From the NCBI RefSeq assembly GCF_007998985.1, contig NZ_CP041659.1, forward strand, positions 1,116,001 to 1,180,000: a DNA stretch of 64,000 nt, given 5' to 3'. Position numbers and translations under genes: made by a program. Shown here in pieces: positions 1 through 9,137 of this stretch (position 1 is its first letter; the number at the start of each line of letters is the position of its first letter). The notes under the pieces are model-generated. The model was given only the letters and a program-made list of their open reading frames with translations, made no database searches and had not been told where the DNA came from. Source of the DNA: Sphingomonas xanthus (lineage in GTDB: Bacteria; Pseudomonadota; Alphaproteobacteria; Sphingomonadales; Sphingomonadaceae).

Positions 1-1
1 C

Positions 2-1300
2 TATCCCATTCCGGGCTGCGAGGTCATGCCGGTCACTACCGCCGACATGCGCGCCATTTTCGCTGCCGCCGACGACCCCCATATCGAAATCGGAACCGTC
101 TATCCGACCGACGATATTCGCGGCACGCTTTACATCGACCCGATGCTTTCGAAACATTTCGCGGTGCTGGGATCGACCGGTACCGGCAAGTCGACTTCGG
201 TCGCACTGATCCTGCACCGGATTTCGCAATATAGCCCAGAGGGCCATATCGTGATGATCGATCCTCACGGCGAATACTCGGCCGCGTTCAAGAGCTGCGG
301 CGAACTCTTTAACGTCGACAATCTCCAATTGCCTTACTGGTTGCTCAATTTCGAAGAGCATTGCGAGGTCATGCTCACTACGCAGGGTTCGGAGCGGCAG
401 CGCGATGCCGACATCCTCGCCAAGTGCCTGCTGGCGGCGCGGACCAAGGGCAAGAATGTCGAACAATATGGCAAGCTGACCGTCGATTCGCCGATCCCTT
501 ACCTGCTAACCGACTTGTCGCAGATCCTGGTGTCGGAAATGGGCAAGCTTGATCGTGCAGGCGATACCACGCCTTATCAGCGGCTGAAGAACAAGCTGGA
601 CGAACTTCGCGCTGACCCGCGCTATGGCTTCATGTTCTCCGGAATGTTGGTCAACGACTCCATGGGCAGCTTCATTGCCAAGCTGTTCCGGTTGCCCAGC
701 CATGGCCGCCCGATCTCGATCGTCGACGTGTCCGGCGTCCCGTCCGAAGTTACCAGCGTAGTGGTTTCCGTGCTTGCCCGCATGGTATTCGACTATGCGA
801 TCTGGTCGCGAACCGAAGCTCAGCGGCCGCTCCTGCTGGTCTGCGAAGAAGCCCACCGCTATGTCCCCAAGGACGAAAATTCGGGCGGCCAGGCGGTGCG
901 CAAGATTCTCGAGAGGATCGCCAAAGAAGGCCGTAAATATGGCGTGTCGCTCGGGTTGATCACGCAGCGGCCGTCCGACCTTGCCGAAGGCGTGCTGTCG
1001 CAGTGCGGCACGATCATCTCGATGCGCCTGAACAACGATCGCGACCAGGCCTGTGTTCGGGCGGCGATGCCCGAAGGCGCACGCGGCTTCCTCGACGCCA
1101 TCCCGGCGCTGCGCAACCGCGAATGCATTGTTTGCGGAGAGGGCGTCGCAATCCCGATCCGCGTGCGTTTCGACGACCTCGAACCGGAAAAGCGGCCTGC
1201 CTCGTCCGATCCCAGCTTCGCCGCCGCCTGGCGCGAAACCGGCGACGAGGAAGGGATCATCAGTCGCACGGTCAAGCGCTGGCGCGGCCACGGCAAGTAA
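2..1300 (+). CDS. HerA-type ATP-binding protein (DUF87), 5' end outside window
   Basis: P-loop ATPase of the HerA/FtsK superfamily, a DNA translocase-like helicase of the DUF87 type. The reading frame is open from base 2, so the methionine at 26 is probably internal and the gene starts upstream of the window. Counting from that methionine, a Walker A (GSTGTGKST) lies near residue 50, a Walker B-like VMIDPHGEY near residue 76, and a second acidic motif (LLLVCEEAH) near 275, followed by the arginine-rich RKYGVSLGLITQRP stretch typical of HerA. The frame ends at TAA 1298-1300 and faces the PAP2 gene tail to tail. HerA proteins usually partner with a NurA nuclease; none is visible here. The partner and exact role are therefore unknown. 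Confidence 0.85.
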   Translation, partial: YPIPGCEVMPVTTADMRAIFAAADDPHIEIGTVYPTDDIRGTLYIDPMLSKHFAVLGSTGTGKSTSVALILHRISQYSPEGHIVMIDPHGEYSAAFKSCGELFNVDNLQLPYWLLNFEEHCEVMLTTQGSERQRDADILAKCLLAARTKGKNVEQYGKLTVDSPIPYLLTDLSQILVSEMGKLDRAGDTTPYQRLKNKLDELRADPRYGFMFSGMLVNDSMGSFIAKLFRLPSHGRPISIVDVSGVPSEVTSVVVSVLARMVFDYAIWSRTEAQRPLLLVCEEAHRYVPKDENSGGQAVRKILERIAKEGRKYGVSLGLITQRPSDLAEGVLSQCGTIISMRLNNDRDQACVRAAMPEGARGFLDAIPALRNRECIVCGEGVAIPIRVRFDDLEPEKRPASSDPSFAAAWRETGDEEGIISRTVKRWRGHGK

Positions 1301-1315
1301 GCGCCGGCCGCGAAC

Positions 1316-2032
1316 TCAACTGGGCGGAATCGACTCTTCGTCGGCCCGTTCGACATCCCCATGCCGTTGCAGCCACAGCGCTGCAGCCCAGCACAGCGCC
1401 GCCCAGGCCGATCCGATGCACCATCCGGCGACGACATCGCTGGGGTAGTGGACACCCAAATAGACGCGGCTGGTCCCGACCAGCATCGTCAGGACCGCGG
1501 CGAGGGTCAGAAAATAGAGTTTCACGCGACGGTCCGGGGTCGTCCGGGTCAATAGCGCGCCAAGCGTCAGGAAGGTCACCGCCGACAGTGTCGCATGGCC
1601 GCTTGGAAAGCTGGATGTGAAAACTCGCGCGCCATGTTCCAGGTCGGGGCGCGGCCGGTCGAAGCCGGTCTTGAGCAGGTTGCTGAGAAGCATGCCGCCG
1701 GCTTCTGCGACAAGCAGGAACAGCGCGACGCGCCGCTTGCCGACCAGCAGCAGGTAGCCGGTCGCGGCGATCAGCAAGATGATGATGAAGGAGTAGCTGC
1801 CAAGCGCGGTGATGTCCCGGACCACTTCCTCGAACCAGTCGGGGCCGATGAGGTTGGTCACATCGCCCGTTTCCCGGAACAACAAGAGCAGGCGCCGGTC
1901 TATCTCGTGCGTGTCCCCTTCGAGGACCTCCTCGGCGATCATCCCGAACAGCAGGACCAGCGCCGCCACCACAAACAGGGCGAGGTAGGGGCGGATTTCC
2001 CGCGACATTGCCGACACTTTCAGCCGCTTCAT
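1316..2032 (-). CDS. PAP2-family phosphatase, integral membrane
   Basis: A 238-residue membrane phosphatase of the PAP2 / type 2 phosphatidic acid phosphatase family. The three signature motifs are present in order: KTGFDRPRP (121-129), PSGH (143-146) and SR-x5-H-x3-D (188-199). About six hydrophobic segments surround them. The family removes phosphate from phosphatidate, prenyl pyrophosphates or lipid A; the substrate cannot be told from sequence. The start lies four bases after the stop of the DUF1206 gene, so the two are probably cotranscribed. A second in-frame methionine at residue 9 is a possible alternative start. Confidence 0.88.
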   Translation of the reverse strand: MKRLKVSAMSREIRPYLALFVVAALVLLFGMIAEEVLEGDTHEIDRRLLLLFRETGDVTNLIGPDWFEEVVRDITALGSYSFIIILLIAATGYLLLVGKRRVALFLLVAEAGGMLLSNLLKTGFDRPRPDLEHGARVFTSSFPSGHATLSAVTFLTLGALLTRTTPDRRVKLYFLTLAAVLTMLVGTSRVYLGVHYPSDVVAGWCIGSAWAALCWAAALWLQRHGDVERADEESIPPS

Positions 2033-2036
2033 CGGT

Positions 2037-2834
2037 CTAATGGAGTTGCGGCCGAACCCGGCCGCGGGCGATCGCGCCGACGGGCACGCCGTGGATGATC
2101 CGATACCGGGCCTCGATCAGACAATAGGCGCCGAATGCGAGCAGGCCGATGGCGACCAGCATGTCCCAGGGTCTATCCAGCCAGGACAGCGCCTCTTCCA
2201 TACCAGCGGCTTCGCCCGCCCGGCCGTTCACGCCCGCCTTGGCGACGAAATAACCGCAGACGAGAAAGATGAGACCGCGCGCCGCATAGCCGATTCTGCC
2301 GGCCCATTTTACCCGGGGGTCGTGCGAAACCTGGGGTTCGAGTCGATCGAGAAAATCGGCCTTTCGAGCCTTGAGGATCTGATATGCACCAACCCCGATG
2401 AGGATCAGTCCGGTCAGGACCAACGCGATCCAGCCGCCGGGCAATTCGAGGACCGCCTGCGCATCCTCCTGCGCCCCGCCGCTCGCGGCCTTCCCCGAAC
2501 CCCTGATCAGCCGCACCGATTGCCAAGCGAGCACAAGGTGGACGATGCCGCTGGCAGCAGCACCGATTCGCTGGCGACCACCTTTCTTGCCGGCCGGGTG
2601 ACCTTCGATGTTGAAGATCGCGTCGGACAGACGCCAGATGCCGTAAGCGACGAATCCCGCGGCGATGGCGATCATCAGCAATCGGCCGCCGCCCTTGGCC
2701 AGATAATCGAGCGCACCGCTGGGGTCTTCGCTTTGCCCGGCACGCAGCAAGAGCATGGCAATGACGATGTATAGAATCCCCCGGGCGGCGAAGCCCAGCC
2801 GGGTCAGAGCAGTCAGCCGTGCGGTTGCGTTCAT
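2037..2834 (-). CDS. DUF1206 membrane protein
   Basis: A 265-residue protein with about six transmembrane helices arranged as three repeats of a helix pair; each repeat carries an RxGxAARGxxY-like motif (for example RLGFAARGILY near the start and RIGYAARGLIF in the last third). This matches the DUF1206 family, which has no established function. I chose the ATG at 2834 over the upstream GTG at 2843 because AGGAGG sits eight bases before it. It leads a two-gene unit with the PAP2 gene and follows the M23 peptidase gene by about 70 bases. Confidence 0.85.
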   Translation of the reverse strand: MNATARLTALTRLGFAARGILYIVIAMLLLRAGQSEDPSGALDYLAKGGGRLLMIAIAAGFVAYGIWRLSDAIFNIEGHPAGKKGGRQRIGAAASGIVHLVLAWQSVRLIRGSGKAASGGAQEDAQAVLELPGGWIALVLTGLILIGVGAYQILKARKADFLDRLEPQVSHDPRVKWAGRIGYAARGLIFLVCGYFVAKAGVNGRAGEAAGMEEALSWLDRPWDMLVAIGLLAFGAYCLIEARYRIIHGVPVGAIARGRVRPQLH

Positions 2835-2902
2835 CCTTGTCACCTCCTGGCGAAGGCGAACGGTTTGGCAGCCCCATCCGTTCCGGACGGTCTTAATTGC
2901 CG

Positions 2903-4348
2903 TCAGCCCCTGGGCGACCCCACCGCCATCAGCCGGGCAACATGGGCCTTGAAGCGATCCTGCTCGCGCGGGTCGATCACCGCTGCGCCGGCGAATCTGA
3001 CACCGACGGGGTTGATCGCGACGCCGCCACGATAAACTTCATAATGGAGGTGCGGCCCGGTCGACAGGCCGCTCGACCCAACATAGCCAATGAGCTGGCC
3101 CTGACGTACGAAACTGCCCTCCTCGACTACCAGCCGGCTGAGATGGCTGTAGCTGGTCGACAGGCCGCCATCATGGGCCAGCCGGATCTGCCGGCCATAA
3201 CCGCCTGCCCAGCCCGAGCGGATAACCTGCCCGTCCGCCGCCGCGACGATCGGCGCACCGCTGGGCGCGCCAAAATCAATCCCGCGGTGCATCCGGGCAA
3301 ATCGCAAGATCGGGTGGACCCGAAGACCGAAGCCCGAGGTGATCCGCCCCGCAACCGGCCAAGCCAGGGCCGATTGGCGCTGGCGCTCGCCCTGGGCATC
3401 GACCCACTCCGTTCGCCCGGCGGCGGTCCATTTCACCAGTCGGATCGCGCCGCCGCCTAGCCGGTCGACCGCAGCATAAAGCAATGGTCCCTCGCGGCTT
3501 TCTCCACCGGCCGTGCGCGCATTGGCGATGACCAGGTCGAACCGGTCGTTGGGGCCGACATCGCTGCCCACGTCGATCCGGGTCGCGAGCGCCCGGAGAT
3601 AATCGCTCGCCGCCTGCGGCGACACGCCCGCGCTGCGCAGTGCCCAGTAAAGTCCATCGCCGACCCGACCGCGGATCCTGAGCGGGGTCCGGTCCACCGC
3701 GGTCCGTTTTGTCTCCAGCGACAAGCGGTCGCCGCTGCGGCCAACCAGCAGGTCGAGACCAATGCCGGCCCGCAGCGCGACGCGCTGGATCGGACGAGTC
3801 CCGCCGGGCTGTTTCGGCCCAAGCCGGATGTCGATGGTCGTGCCCGGGGCGATGCGCCCGCCAGCTGAAGCGATCAGCCGCGCGGCCTCACTGGCATCGG
3901 CATAGTTGGCGCTGTTGCGAGCCAGCAGCCGGTCAAGCGTGTCGCCGCTGCCCAGCCGAACGAATAATTCGATTGCCGGACGGTCGGGCGCCCGCAGCAA
4001 CGGCTGCACCAGCCTATTGGCCGCCATCCGTCCGCCGGTGCCGCTGCCTCGCGCAATTGGCGCGATCGCCGCTTCCCGAAACTCGGCAGCCTCGCTGGCC
4101 CCGACCCGGTCGGTAGCCATCGCGGGCAAGGGTTCAAAGGGCTGCGGCGCAATCAGCGCGACGGCGACGCACAGCCCGGTCAGGGTCGCAAATCCGCGCC
4201 ACCACCGGCGCGTGAACATGTCATCGGACAGGTCGACGATAAGGTCGATATCGCGCCAGCGCGGCCGACGGCGGCCGAAACCCGGCACGGTTGCGGTGCC
4301 AGCGGCGAGGCCGCGGCGGGTCCGCAGATGCGCCGGCATGTCGAGCAA
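2903..4348 (-). CDS. M23-family metallopeptidase with LysM/OapA-like region
   Basis: A cell-wall endopeptidase of the LytM type. Residues 50-68 form one transmembrane or uncleaved signal segment after a basic N-terminus, placing the rest in the periplasm. Residues 125-175 resemble a LysM/OapA-like peptidoglycan-binding region (SGDTLDRLL). The C-terminal M23 domain keeps the zinc ligands HRGID (H354, D358) and HLH (H433, H435), so it should be catalytically active. Length is 481 residues from TTG at 4348, which has AAAGGG seven bases upstream; an ATG three codons later (4339) is the alternative. It is divergent from the helicase gene. A TTAACCAT and a GACTC motif lie just upstream and may bind cell-cycle regulators. 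Confidence 0.88.
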   Translation of the reverse strand: MLDMPAHLRTRRGLAAGTATVPGFGRRRPRWRDIDLIVDLSDDMFTRRWWRGFATLTGLCVAVALIAPQPFEPLPAMATDRVGASEAAEFREAAIAPIARGSGTGGRMAANRLVQPLLRAPDRPAIELFVRLGSGDTLDRLLARNSANYADASEAARLIASAGGRIAPGTTIDIRLGPKQPGGTRPIQRVALRAGIGLDLLVGRSGDRLSLETKRTAVDRTPLRIRGRVGDGLYWALRSAGVSPQAASDYLRALATRIDVGSDVGPNDRFDLVIANARTAGGESREGPLLYAAVDRLGGGAIRLVKWTAAGRTEWVDAQGERQRQSALAWPVAGRITSGFGLRVHPILRFARMHRGIDFGAPSGAPIVAAADGQVIRSGWAGGYGRQIRLAHDGGLSTSYSHLSRLVVEEGSFVRQGQLIGYVGSSGLSTGPHLHYEVYRGGVAINPVGVRFAGAAVIDPREQDRFKAHVARLMAVGSPRG

Positions 4349-4378
4349 GACTTGGCCCTTTCAGAGACTTTGGACCCC

Positions 4379-4391
4379 GACTCATGGTTAA
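4379..4391 (-). promoter_or_regulatory. Candidate CtrA half-site (TTAACCAT) next to a GANTC site
   Basis: On the minus strand, TTAACCAT (4391-4384) is followed at once by GAGTC (4383-4379), about 30 bases upstream of the M23 peptidase start. TTAACCAT is a known alphaproteobacterial CtrA half-site and GANTC is the CcrM methylation site. A further TTAA lies six bases upstream of the half-site, one base short of the classical seven-base spacing. Function is inferred only. Confidence 0.35.
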
Positions 4392-4466
4392 AATTAGTTA
4401 AGTTCGGATAAACGCACACGGCTCGGCGCAACCAGCCTTGCGCTCCGCGCCCGTCGTGCCAACAAT

Positions 4467-7001
4467 ATGCATATGTCCGCCCCTCGCGACGGCTTAGTCC
4501 GGGCCATCCTGGGTCCGACCAACACCGGCAAGACCTTCTTGGCGATCGAGCGGATGTGCGCGCATTCGTCGGGCGTCATCGGCTTCCCGCTGCGGCTGCT
4601 GGCTCGCGAAGTCTATGACCGGGTCGTCAAGCTGAAGGGCGAGCGGCAGGTGGCGCTGATCACCGGCGAAGAACGGATCGTGCCGCCCGGCGCGCGCTAT
4701 GTGCTGTGCACCGTCGAATCGATGCCCGTACGGACCGGACGCAGCGATCGACCGAGCGAAGGTCCGCTGCCATCCGATTTCGCCTTCGCCGCGATCGACG
4801 AGGCGCAGCTTGGGATCGATCCAGAGCGGGGTCATGTCTTCACCGACCGGATGCTCCGCGCGCGCGGCCGCGAGGAAACGCTGATCCTCGGGTCCGACAC
4901 TCTGAGGCCGCTGGTCCGCAAGCTGTTGCCCGAGGCGGAGATCGTCAGCCGCCCGCGCTTCTCCACGCTTCGCTATGCCGGCGCGACCAAGTTGAGTCGA
5001 CTTCCCCCGCGCAGCGCGGTCGTCGCCTTCTCGGCCGAGCAGGTCTATGCGCTGGCAGAGATGCTGCGGCGCTTCAAGGGCGGCGCCGCGGTCGTGATGG
5101 GCGCTCTGTCGCCGTCCACCCGCAACGCGCAAGTCGCGATGTTTCAGCGCGGCGAGGTCGATTATCTCGTCGCCACTGATGCCATCGGCATGGGTCTCAA
5201 CATGGACGTCACCCATGTCGCCTTCGCTGGCCTCGAGAAATTCGACGGGCGTCGCGACCGGCGCCTGACTATTGCCGAAATGGCGCAAATCGCTGGGCGC
5301 GCGGGCCGCCACCAGCGCGACGGCAGCTTCGGCACGCTCGGCCTGGGCGGCGATGCCGGGCCGGGCTTCAGCGACGAAGAAGTCAGCGCGATCGAGGAGC
5401 ATCGGTTTCGTCCGCTAGATAGCCTTTACTGGCGAAGCGCCGATCTCGATTACACCACCGTCGCCCATCTGATCGGCAGCCTCGAGGCGCGCAGCGACGA
5501 CCCGCTGCTCCGTCCCGCGCCGCTGTCCATCGACCTAGCCGTACTCAAGCTGCTCGCCGAGGATCCAGCAATTTGCGCTACCGCCGGCGCCAGGGCGCGC
5601 AAGCTGTGGGCGGTGTGTGGCTTGCCCGATTTCCGCAAGGTCGGGCCGATGCATCACGCCCGGATGGTCCGGCGTCTCTTCTCTTATATCGGTGAGGGCG
5701 GCCATATCCCTCACGAATGGTTCGCCGCGGAGGTCGCGCGGCTCGACAACGTCAATGGCGACATCGAAGCCCTGGCCGACCGGCTCGCCGGCATTCGCAG
5801 CTGGGCCTATATCGCCCAGCGGGTCGACTGGCTTGCCGACCCGGCAAAATGGGCCGAGCGTACCCGCACGGTCGAGGCCCGGCTAAGTGATGCGCTGCAC
5901 GAACGGTTGACGCAGCGCTTCGTCGACCGTCGCACCGCGGTGCTAGTCCGCGATATCGGAGCGCATGGCGCCGACGCGCTTCCCGTCACGGTCGCCGCCG
6001 ACGGGGAGGTCAGCGTCGGCCCCGAACCGATCGGCCATCTGGCCGGTTTTGAGTTTCGCGTAGATCCGTTGGCGCGGCTTGCCGACAAGCGCTTGCTTCT
6101 TGCAGCGGCGGAGCGCCGGCTAGGCGAAGAGCTCGACCGCCGCGCAGCCAAATTGTGCGAAGCGTCGGACAGCGAATTCCGGCTGATCGAGGAAGCGGGC
6201 GGCCTGGCAATCGGCTGGGACGGACATGTCCTCGCCCGGCTTGCCCCCGGCCGCTCGCTGCTTGAACCGGCAGTTCGCACCGCGCGGCCCCTGGACCGTC
6301 TTTCCGCCGATAAGCGGGCCCGGCTTCGCGCCCGGATGGAACAGTGGGTCGACAGTCAGCTTAGCCGACACCTGCCCGCGCTTCGCCAACTGGCGGCTAC
6401 TGCCGCCGATCCTCGCACATCGCCGGGTGTGCGCGCGCTGGCAGCAATGCTGGTCGATTCGGGGGGCCTGCTGCCCCGGCGCTCCATTGCCGCGCAGATC
6501 GGTCAGCTCGACAAGACCGATCGCCATGCGCTGCACCGGCTGCGGGTCCGGCTTGGCGCCCTCGACGTCTATAGCCAGGCCCTGCTCAAGCCCGGTGCCC
6601 AGCACTGGCGCGCCGCCCTGCTCGCGGTCCGCTCGGGCCAGCCGATGCCGCGCATGCCGCAGCCTTCTGCAGCGACTCTCGATGGAGGCGCCGACTCGCG
6701 CGGCGCGGCGCTCGCCTTCCGCCGGCTTGGCCAGCATTGGCTGCGGATCGACCTCGCCGACCGGCTGGCGACCCATGCCCATCATGTTCGCCAGCATGGC
6801 GGCGACGATCCGATCGACCATGCGCTGGCCACCAGCCTGGGGCTTGATGAGGCGAGCGTCCGCCACCTGATGGCAGAAGTCGGCTTCGTCCGCGCCGGCG
6901 AAGCCTGGGCTTGGCGCGGCCAGCGCCGTTCCCGTCGCGGCGCGCCGCGAGCCCCCCGGCCCGGCAATGCCTTCGCGGCGCTGGCGGGCCTCAAGCGTTA
7001 G
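4467..7001 (+). CDS. Suv3-like superfamily 2 RNA helicase
   Basis: An 844-residue helicase resembling the mitochondrial Suv3 (SUPV3L1) degradosome helicase and its alphaproteobacterial relatives. Motif I GPTNTGKT is at residues 16-23 and motif II is DEAQ near residue 111, rather than DEAD or DEAH. Motif VI-like IAQIAGRAGR follows near residue 275 and the ATDAIGMGLN motif near 240. The C-terminal half is alpha-rich with many arginines and ends in a basic RRGAPRAPRP tail. The start is ATG 4467 or the second ATG at 4473; neither has a clear ribosome site. It is followed six bases later by the S4 protein, suggesting a shared RNA-related transcript. RNA substrate and partners are inferred from the family. 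Confidence 0.88.
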   Translation: MHMSAPRDGLVRAILGPTNTGKTFLAIERMCAHSSGVIGFPLRLLAREVYDRVVKLKGERQVALITGEERIVPPGARYVLCTVESMPVRTGRSDRPSEGPLPSDFAFAAIDEAQLGIDPERGHVFTDRMLRARGREETLILGSDTLRPLVRKLLPEAEIVSRPRFSTLRYAGATKLSRLPPRSAVVAFSAEQVYALAEMLRRFKGGAAVVMGALSPSTRNAQVAMFQRGEVDYLVATDAIGMGLNMDVTHVAFAGLEKFDGRRDRRLTIAEMAQIAGRAGRHQRDGSFGTLGLGGDAGPGFSDEEVSAIEEHRFRPLDSLYWRSADLDYTTVAHLIGSLEARSDDPLLRPAPLSIDLAVLKLLAEDPAICATAGARARKLWAVCGLPDFRKVGPMHHARMVRRLFSYIGEGGHIPHEWFAAEVARLDNVNGDIEALADRLAGIRSWAYIAQRVDWLADPAKWAERTRTVEARLSDALHERLTQRFVDRRTAVLVRDIGAHGADALPVTVAADGEVSVGPEPIGHLAGFEFRVDPLARLADKRLLLAAAERRLGEELDRRAAKLCEASDSEFRLIEEAGGLAIGWDGHVLARLAPGRSLLEPAVRTARPLDRLSADKRARLRARMEQWVDSQLSRHLPALRQLAATAADPRTSPGVRALAAMLVDSGGLLPRRSIAAQIGQLDKTDRHALHRLRVRLGALDVYSQALLKPGAQHWRAALLAVRSGQPMPRMPQPSAATLDGGADSRGAALAFRRLGQHWLRIDLADRLATHAHHVRQHGGDDPIDHALATSLGLDEASVRHLMAEVGFVRAGEAWAWRGQRRSRRGAPRAPRPGNAFAALAGLKR

Positions 7002-7007
7002 GGGGTC

Positions 7008-7295
7008 ATGCGCCTCGACCGCTACCTGTTCTTCATCCGACTGCTCAAGAGTCGGACGCTCGCCCAGGCGCTGATCGCGCAGGGTCGGGTGAGGATCGAC
7101 GGACACCGGGTGACCAAGATCGCCGAGGATGTTCGCGTCGGCTCGGTCATCGCCTTGCCGTTGAACGGACGGGTCCGTATCCTTCGGGTGCTCGCAATGC
7201 CAGCGCGCCGCGGCCCGCCCGGGGAAGCGCGGGCCTGTTATGAGGAACTTGGCGGCGACAATGCGAACGTCTCGCAGGAAGGCACAGGCAATTGA
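7008..7295 (+). CDS. S4-domain RNA-binding protein, Hsp15-like
   Basis: A 95-residue protein built around one S4 domain: MRLDRYLFFIRLLKSR at the start, then the IAQGRVRIDGHRV loop that contacts RNA. It resembles Hsp15 (HslR), which binds the 50S subunit carrying stalled peptidyl-tRNA, though the lysine-rich C-terminal extension of E. coli Hsp15 is missing. The start is six bases after the helicase stop, so the two genes are likely cotranscribed. Confidence 0.85.
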   Translation: MRLDRYLFFIRLLKSRTLAQALIAQGRVRIDGHRVTKIAEDVRVGSVIALPLNGRVRILRVLAMPARRGPPGEARACYEELGGDNANVSQEGTGN

Positions 7296-7346
7296 CGGCG
7301 CTTCGCGCTGGACCTAGCGACGGCGCCACACAAGGGAGCTTTGACC

Positions 7347-7688
7347 ATGACCTACGTCGTCACCGACGCCTGTATTCGCTGCAAATATATGGACTGCGTC
7401 GAGGTCTGTCCGGTCGATTGTTTCTATGAGGGCGAGAATATGCTCGTCATCAACCCCAACGAATGTATCGACTGCGGCGTGTGCGAGCCTGAATGCCCCG
7501 CCGAGGCGATCCTGCCCGACACCGAAGGCGGGCTGGAGAAGTTCCTCGAACTGAACGCCACCTTTTCGGCGCAATGGCCGAACGTCACACGCAAGAATGA
7601 TCAGACCCCCGCCGATGCCGACGAGCATAAGGGCGAGGAGGGCAAGTATGATAAGTATTTCTCGCCGGAACCCGGGCAGGGCGACTAA
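7347..7688 (+). CDS. fdxA: Seven-iron ferredoxin FdxA
   Basis: A 113-residue 7Fe ferredoxin carrying one [3Fe-4S] and one [4Fe-4S] cluster. Cysteine spacing matches Azotobacter ferredoxin I shifted by one: C9, C17 and C50 for the 3Fe cluster; C21, C40, C43 and C46 for the 4Fe cluster. The extended acidic C-terminus is usual for the FdxA type. ATG at 7347 is preferred over the in-frame TTG at 7341 because AGGGAG ends about eight bases before it. It transfers electrons at low potential; its partner enzymes are not shown by the context. Confidence 0.93.
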   Translation: MTYVVTDACIRCKYMDCVEVCPVDCFYEGENMLVINPNECIDCGVCEPECPAEAILPDTEGGLEKFLELNATFSAQWPNVTRKNDQTPADADEHKGEEGKYDKYFSPEPGQGD

Positions 7689-7762
7689 GTTTCGAGCTCG
7701 GTCATCGGGCGGACGCTGATCCCTGGCCTTCCCGCCGGTCGACGAACTGGAAGGGGGAATTT

Positions 7763-8596
7763 ATGGTTCGCATCCTCGGCGCCGCGCTCGCGGCCCTGAC
7801 GCTGGCTCAACCTGCTTTTGCGCAGGATGCGCAGCCGCTTCCCGATCCCGCCGATAATTCGGATTATTGGCAGCTTGCTGCGGGTGTCGGCCTAACCCCC
7901 GACTATGAAGGGTCGAGCGATTATCGCCTGATTCCCGCCGCCGCGTTGCGCGCCCGGGTGTCGGGGATCGAGATCAGCACCAACGCCACATATCTTTATG
8001 TCGATGTCATCCCTTCCGGAGACAAGGTCGACCTGCTTCTCGGCCCGATCGCCGGGGTCCGGCTGAACCGCACCGGAAAGATCAAGGATGATGTCGTTAA
8101 GCTGCTCCCCGACCGGAAGACGGCGATCGAGGTGGGCGGATTCGCCGGCGTCGCCTTCAGGGGTCTGACCAACCCCTATGACTCGCTCAGCGTACGGCTC
8201 GACGTCGTCAAGGACGTCGGAGAGGCGCACCGATCAACGGTTGTCACCCCCAACCTCATTTTTGCCACCCCGCTGTCCCGGCGCTTTTTCGCAAGTGCCA
8301 GTCTTTCGGCCGATTTCGTCGGCAACCGTTACGCTGATTATTATTTCTCAATCTCACCCACCGATGCGCTGGCCAGCGGCCTTGCGCCTTATGATGCCGA
8401 TGGCGGTATGAAGAACATCAAGATCGGCCTGCTCGGCAATTATGCATTGTCGGGGGACCTTACCAAAGGCTGGTCGATTTTCGGCATCGCGAGCCTTGCA
8501 AGGCTCCGTGGCGACTTCAAGCGCTCGCCGATGGTGTCGGACCGCGGCAGCGCAACCCAGTGGTTCGCCGCCTCTGGTCTCGCTTATACTTTCTAA
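7763..8596 (+). CDS. MipA/OmpV-family outer membrane protein
   Basis: A 277-residue protein with a clear signal peptide (cleavage after AFAQD, about residue 21) and a beta-rich sequence ending in phenylalanine, the usual signal for outer membrane assembly. The motif GVGLTPDYEGSSDYRLIPAAALRARV near the N-terminus is characteristic of the MipA/OmpV family (MltA-interacting scaffold or OmpV-like porins). An AAGGGGG ribosome site lies before the ATG. No partner peptidoglycan enzyme is adjacent, so whether it scaffolds a murein complex is open. Confidence 0.85.
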   Translation: MVRILGAALAALTLAQPAFAQDAQPLPDPADNSDYWQLAAGVGLTPDYEGSSDYRLIPAAALRARVSGIEISTNATYLYVDVIPSGDKVDLLLGPIAGVRLNRTGKIKDDVVKLLPDRKTAIEVGGFAGVAFRGLTNPYDSLSVRLDVVKDVGEAHRSTVVTPNLIFATPLSRRFFASASLSADFVGNRYADYYFSISPTDALASGLAPYDADGGMKNIKIGLLGNYALSGDLTKGWSIFGIASLARLRGDFKRSPMVSDRGSATQWFAASGLAYTF

Positions 8597-8636
8597 GCCA
8601 CTGGATTTAGGAGCGAACTGCCGTTAGCGTGACGGA

Positions 8637-9116
8637 ATGCCACCGGCAGAAACATCGGCGGTCCGTCTTGCCCTGATGCTTGGCGGCCTTGCGGCCCCTG
8701 CCTTGGTTGCTGCCCAGTCTCCGGCCATTCCGCGAACCCAGTTCATCGCCGACATGGACGCCGAATTTCGCAAGATGGATGCCGACAAGAACGGCCTGGT
8801 GACGCGGGTCGAGATTGAACAGTATCAGCGACTGACCGCGGTCGCCAGGGCCGAGGCCCGCAACAGGCAGCTGTTCGCCCAGCTCGACACCGACCGCAAT
8901 GGCCAGGTCAGCTCCGAGGAATTTATCAAACTGGTCGTCGCGCCGCAGATTCCCGGGGCGCAATCGGTACTTGGCCGGATGGATAGCAACCGCGACCAGC
9001 AGGTCAGCCTGATCGAACATCGCGCGGCTACGCTGGCCAATTTCGACCGGCTCGACAGCGACAAGGATGGCATCGTCACTCCGGCCGAGATGAAAGCCGG
9101 CGGGATCGCCAAATAG
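8637..9116 (+). CDS. Secreted EF-hand protein (four loops)
   Basis: A 159-residue protein with an N-terminal signal peptide (cleavage near VAAQ, residue 27) and four 12-residue EF-hand loops starting at D48, D84, D116 and D140. Three loops keep the glycine at position 6; the third has Q there (DSNRDQQVSLIE) and may bind calcium weakly. The C-terminus ATLANFDRLDSDKDG closely matches the EF-hand protein at 12103, so the two are paralogues bracketing the cysD-cysNC operon. It is probably periplasmic. Physiological role is unknown. The ribosome site is weak. Confidence 0.82.
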   Translation: MPPAETSAVRLALMLGGLAAPALVAAQSPAIPRTQFIADMDAEFRKMDADKNGLVTRVEIEQYQRLTAVARAEARNRQLFAQLDTDRNGQVSSEEFIKLVVAPQIPGAQSVLGRMDSNRDQQVSLIEHRAATLANFDRLDSDKDGIVTPAEMKAGGIAK

Positions 9117-9137
9117 CCGTCGCTCTGGCCTTACCGA

